Below are positions 61,682 through 64,000 of a stretch of DNA of 64,000 nucleotides, in pieces. The number at the start of each line of letters is the position of its first letter. Within the stretch, counting starts at the first letter, position 1. The stretch is from the NCBI GenBank assembly GCA_963733505.1, contig CAVTDW010000023.1, forward strand, positions 62,001 to 126,000, read 5' to 3'. This DNA is from JALYXV01 sp963733505 (GTDB taxonomy: Bacteria; Actinomycetota; Acidimicrobiia; Acidimicrobiales; Palsa-688). Made by a program: the position numbers and the translations under genes. Under the pieces are notes generated by a model. The model ran no database searches. It was not told the origin of the DNA and was given only the letters and a program-made list of their open reading frames with translations.

Positions 61682-62141
61682 TTCTCCCTCCCGGTCCGGT
61701 ACTGCTCTGTGTCATCGATGGCAACGAACGTTCGAGCCATTCCCTGAGTTCTGGTTCCGGAGCCGCCCCGGTCGTGCGAGACAGGACCCGACCGCCCTGG
61801 ACGACGACGAGCGTCGGAATCCCTTGCACCTCGAATCGGCGTGCAACCTCAGGCGCCTCGTCGACATTGACCTTGACCAGTTTGAGCCGCCCCGCGAACT
61901 GGCGGGCCAGAGCCTCAAGCGCCGGGCTCACCGCCCGGCACGGCGCGCACCACGGTGCCCAAAGATCGAGGAGGACCGGTATGGCGGAACCGTCCACGAT
62001 TTCGGCAAAGTCCGTGTCCTTGGCGGTGACGATCCACGGCAGCGGGGAGTGACATTTACCGCAGCGGGGAACCCCCGCGGCGGCCGCAGGGACCCGGTTC
62101 TTGGTGCCGCACACCGGGCAAATGACAATGGCGCTCTGCAT
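61671..62141 (-). CDS. trxC: Thioredoxin 2 (TrxC-type)
   Basis: 156 residues. An N-terminal zinc ribbon has CPVC (8-11) and CGKC (27-30). The thioredoxin active site is WCAPC with Cys65 and Cys68. FEVQGIPTLVVVQGG holds the cis-proline. The C-terminus extends past the fold by about 15 residues. It overlaps the YceI gene by 11 bp. Confidence 0.93.
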   Translation of the reverse strand: MQSAIVICPVCGTKNRVPAAAAGVPRCGKCHSPLPWIVTAKDTDFAEIVDGSAIPVLLDLWAPWCAPCRAVSPALEALARQFAGRLKLVKVNVDEAPEVARRFEVQGIPTLVVVQGGRVLSRTTGAAPEPELREWLERSLPSMTQSSTGPGGRNVN

Positions 62142-62310
62142 GCCCGATCTCCATTCACGCGGCGCGGGCTGCCGCCACTCGGCGCACCGTGATTTCCGAA
62201 ACGTGGGTCAACGTCTGCGAACCTCCGCTCTCGGGGACCGCGATTGAGAACAGCGTCGCACCGCCTCCTTTAGAGGACACCACGCGCCCGCGTGGTCCTG
62301 CGTCCCCGCC

Positions 62311-64000
62311 TCAGGCGGGCGCGTCGCGTACTAACACCAGGCGAGCCAGCTCCACCCGCGACCCGACGTTCAGCTTGCGGAACACCTGCCGGAGATGGAA
62401 ATCGACCGTATGGCGGGATAGGAAGAGCCGCTCGGCAACCTTGGGGTTGCTCAGACCTTGGGCCACCAAGTCGGTGACCCGGCGCTCGGCGTCGGTCAAG
62501 CTGGCCCACCCCGAGACCGGGCGGGGGGAATGACGGCTGCGCCGCTGCCCCGAGCCCAGGTCCCCAAGGAGGGCCCGGACCCGCGCCGCATGGTAGGACG
62601 CACCCATCTGCTCATTGGCGGCCAACGCCCGTTCCAGCTGGCACCGGCCCCGGAACCGGTGACCCCCTTGAGCCAGGAGGTCGCCTGCATCCTCGCAGGC
62701 CGCGGCCCGAGCGCACGGGTGGCGGTGCTCACTCCCCAGCCGCTCCAAGGTCTCAGCGTCGCGATCGAGCAGGGCCCGCGTGTGCGCGGCCGACCCGACC
62801 ACCACCGAATACGACTCGTTGTCGGCCGCCAGCCGCTCGATGCAGGCCGCGACACGTTCGGCCGCCGCCAACTCGCCCACTGCCAGGGCGGTGCGAACCA
62901 GCCACCGGGACGCCGCCGGCTCGGCCACGAGAAGCCGCCGGTGCGAGGCCGGGTCCTCGTACACAGCCGCCATCACACCGAGTCCCGCCTCGGGACCCTG
63001 CCGGGCCTCGGCCAGCTGGGCCCGCGCCCACAGGAGTGACGTGGCACCCGAGAGGGCCCGCCCCCCCGGAGACGTTCCGTCGAGTTCCTCGAGGTGGGCT
63101 TCGGCCACGGCCAGATCGCCCCGCATCAGGGCAACCAAGGCCATGACGAGCAGGGCCGGAGACGCCAAGAGGTCGGTTCCGTGGCGTCGAGCCAGGGCCA
63201 GCCCGGCCTCCGCCTCGTCGTGGGCGGCACCGAGACGCCCCGTCGCCAGCGAAAGGCGGGCCTGGAGAATGTCCGGCCCCGCGGCCCAACCGGCGCCCAC
63301 CGACCGCCGGACCCGGTCCCTACCGGCGGTGTGCAGGTTGCAGGCCCGTCGAAAGTCCCCGACCGCCAGGTACACCGCGGCCAAGGCGAAGCGCGGCAGC
63401 GGGCAGCCGACCGAGAACCTGGCGTCGTCGGCCCGGCGCACCGCGGCTTGCAGGAACCCGATGGTGTCGGACACCCGGCCTTCGTTCCATGCGACGAAGG
63501 CCAAGGTCGTGAGGGCCCCAGCCAGCGCGCCGTCGCCTCCTGGACCGACGGCGCCCCCGAGGAGTGCCTCGGCCCGCCGGTGCGCAACCGTCAGTTGACC
63601 CTGGAGCATCCAGCCGAAGAGGCGCATCACTTCGGCTTCCGCCCCCGCCGCGGCGCCGACGGACGCCTGGCGGAAGACCGCGTCGGCGTAGGCCACAGAC
63701 TGGTCCGGCCGGCCGGCGAGGAAGGAGAGATGGGCCAGTTCGAGGTGCAACTCGGCGAGACCATCTTGTGGTCCTCGTCCCGCCAAGGCTCGACGGGCCA
63801 GGTCGGCTGCGCCCGCTCTATCGCCCATCGCCAGCCGCGCCTTCACCTGGGTCGAGACCCCTGCCAGGCGGTCAACCGCGATAGGGAGCGACTCGGGGCC
63901 GGTGGCCGGGTCGGCGTCCGAAGACGGTGCGTCGTGCGACACCGGCTCCGGGCTGACAGCCGGCCACGTTGGCAGCTGATCCCGCGCCGCGTCGTCGGCG
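62311..64000 (-). CDS. LuxR-family regulator with TPR-like helical repeats (5' end outside window)
   Basis: The open frame runs to the window edge without a stop and the residues before GTG 63942 look coding, so the start lies beyond the window; GTG 63942 would give 543 residues. Many paired helices rich in Ala, Leu and Arg (AGAADLARRALAGRG, ALTTLAFVAWNEGRVSD) are TPR-like. The C-terminal LuxR HTH has LTDAERRVTDLVAQGLSNPK and LSRHTVDFHLRQVFRKLNVG. If it is a large LAL-type regulator, an ATPase domain would lie in the missing part. Confidence 0.82.
   Translation of the reverse strand, partial: ADDAARDQLPTWPAVSPEPVSHDAPSSDADPATGPESLPIAVDRLAGVSTQVKARLAMGDRAGAADLARRALAGRGPQDGLAELHLELAHLSFLAGRPDQSVAYADAVFRQASVGAAAGAEAEVMRLFGWMLQGQLTVAHRRAEALLGGAVGPGGDGALAGALTTLAFVAWNEGRVSDTIGFLQAAVRRADDARFSVGCPLPRFALAAVYLAVGDFRRACNLHTAGRDRVRRSVGAGWAAGPDILQARLSLATGRLGAAHDEAEAGLALARRHGTDLLASPALLVMALVALMRGDLAVAEAHLEELDGTSPGGRALSGATSLLWARAQLAEARQGPEAGLGVMAAVYEDPASHRRLLVAEPAASRWLVRTALAVGELAAAERVAACIERLAADNESYSVVVGSAAHTRALLDRDAETLERLGSEHRHPCARAAACEDAGDLLAQGGHRFRGRCQLERALAANEQMGASYHAARVRALLGDLGSGQRRSRHSPRPVSGWASLTDAERRVTDLVAQGLSNPKVAERLFLSRHTVDFHLRQVFRKLNVGSRVELARLVLVRDAPA

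Overview
The window is high-GC DNA from an actinobacterium. The gene order mreB-ndk-folC, then clpX-clpP-tig, several GTG starts, a leaderless-type promoter, LuxR-type regulators and a DUF1931 histone-fold protein point to Acidimicrobiia or a close relative, probably a metagenome-assembled genome. This placement is inference; no rRNA gene is present.

Layout. 1-7.5 kb is core genome on the minus strand: mreB (3' end cut by the window), ndk, folC, an alanine/lysine-rich repeat protein, clpX, clpP and tig. Next come tRNA-Pro and tRNA-Gly. The 3' end of tRNA-Gly is duplicated 2.3 kb downstream and brackets a small cassette with a translationally coupled ArsR / DUF2071 / membrane-protein operon. 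10.2-20.1 kb is one giant secreted-protein gene with about 15 DUF11-type repeats of exactly 420 bp, organised into a 1,260-bp higher-order repeat and broken by six one-base frame shifts. 20.3-35.6 kb is mostly chromosomal: DUF1444-like protein, methyltransferase, L,D-transpeptidase, LapA-like protein, HAD phosphatase, a NarL-type two-component pair, a metzincin-like protease next to an OmpR-type regulator and an HPt protein, topoisomerase IB, a K+ channel, tRNA-Arg, a sigma-70 factor, an Lrp/AsnC regulator, and a heme-oxygenase-fold protein coupled to HPPD.

35.8-55.7 kb is an integrated island. It starts in the 3' part of tRNA-Lys(CTT) and ends at a perfect 51-bp copy of that tRNA segment, and it carries a tyrosine recombinase. 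Its cargo is a Phd/PIN toxin-antitoxin pair, a Ser/Thr kinase fused to a DUF3320-like region, a BrnT-like/RHH pair with a frameshifted toxin, a secreted Cys-rich repeat protein divergent from an XRE-STAND-TPR-LuxR regulator, a uracil-DNA-glycosylase-like protein, an HD-GYP-LuxR / BphX-like / DUF4242 operon, a decayed AbiTii-like gene, an IstB remnant and a broken HExxH protease with a small partner. It looks like an ageing defence and accessory island.

55.7-64 kb returns to chromosome with a stress and redox theme: VapBC, HdeD-like membrane protein, UBP zinc finger coupled to a cNMP/thioredoxin/FAD reductase, DUF1931 histone-fold protein, HtrA protease, YceI, thioredoxin 2 and a LuxR regulator cut by the window edge.

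Caution: single-base frame breaks occur both in island genes and in otherwise healthy chromosomal genes (reductase, HtrA, DUF11 protein). Part of the apparent decay may therefore be sequencing or assembly error. The in-frame stop codons in two island genes are harder to explain that way.
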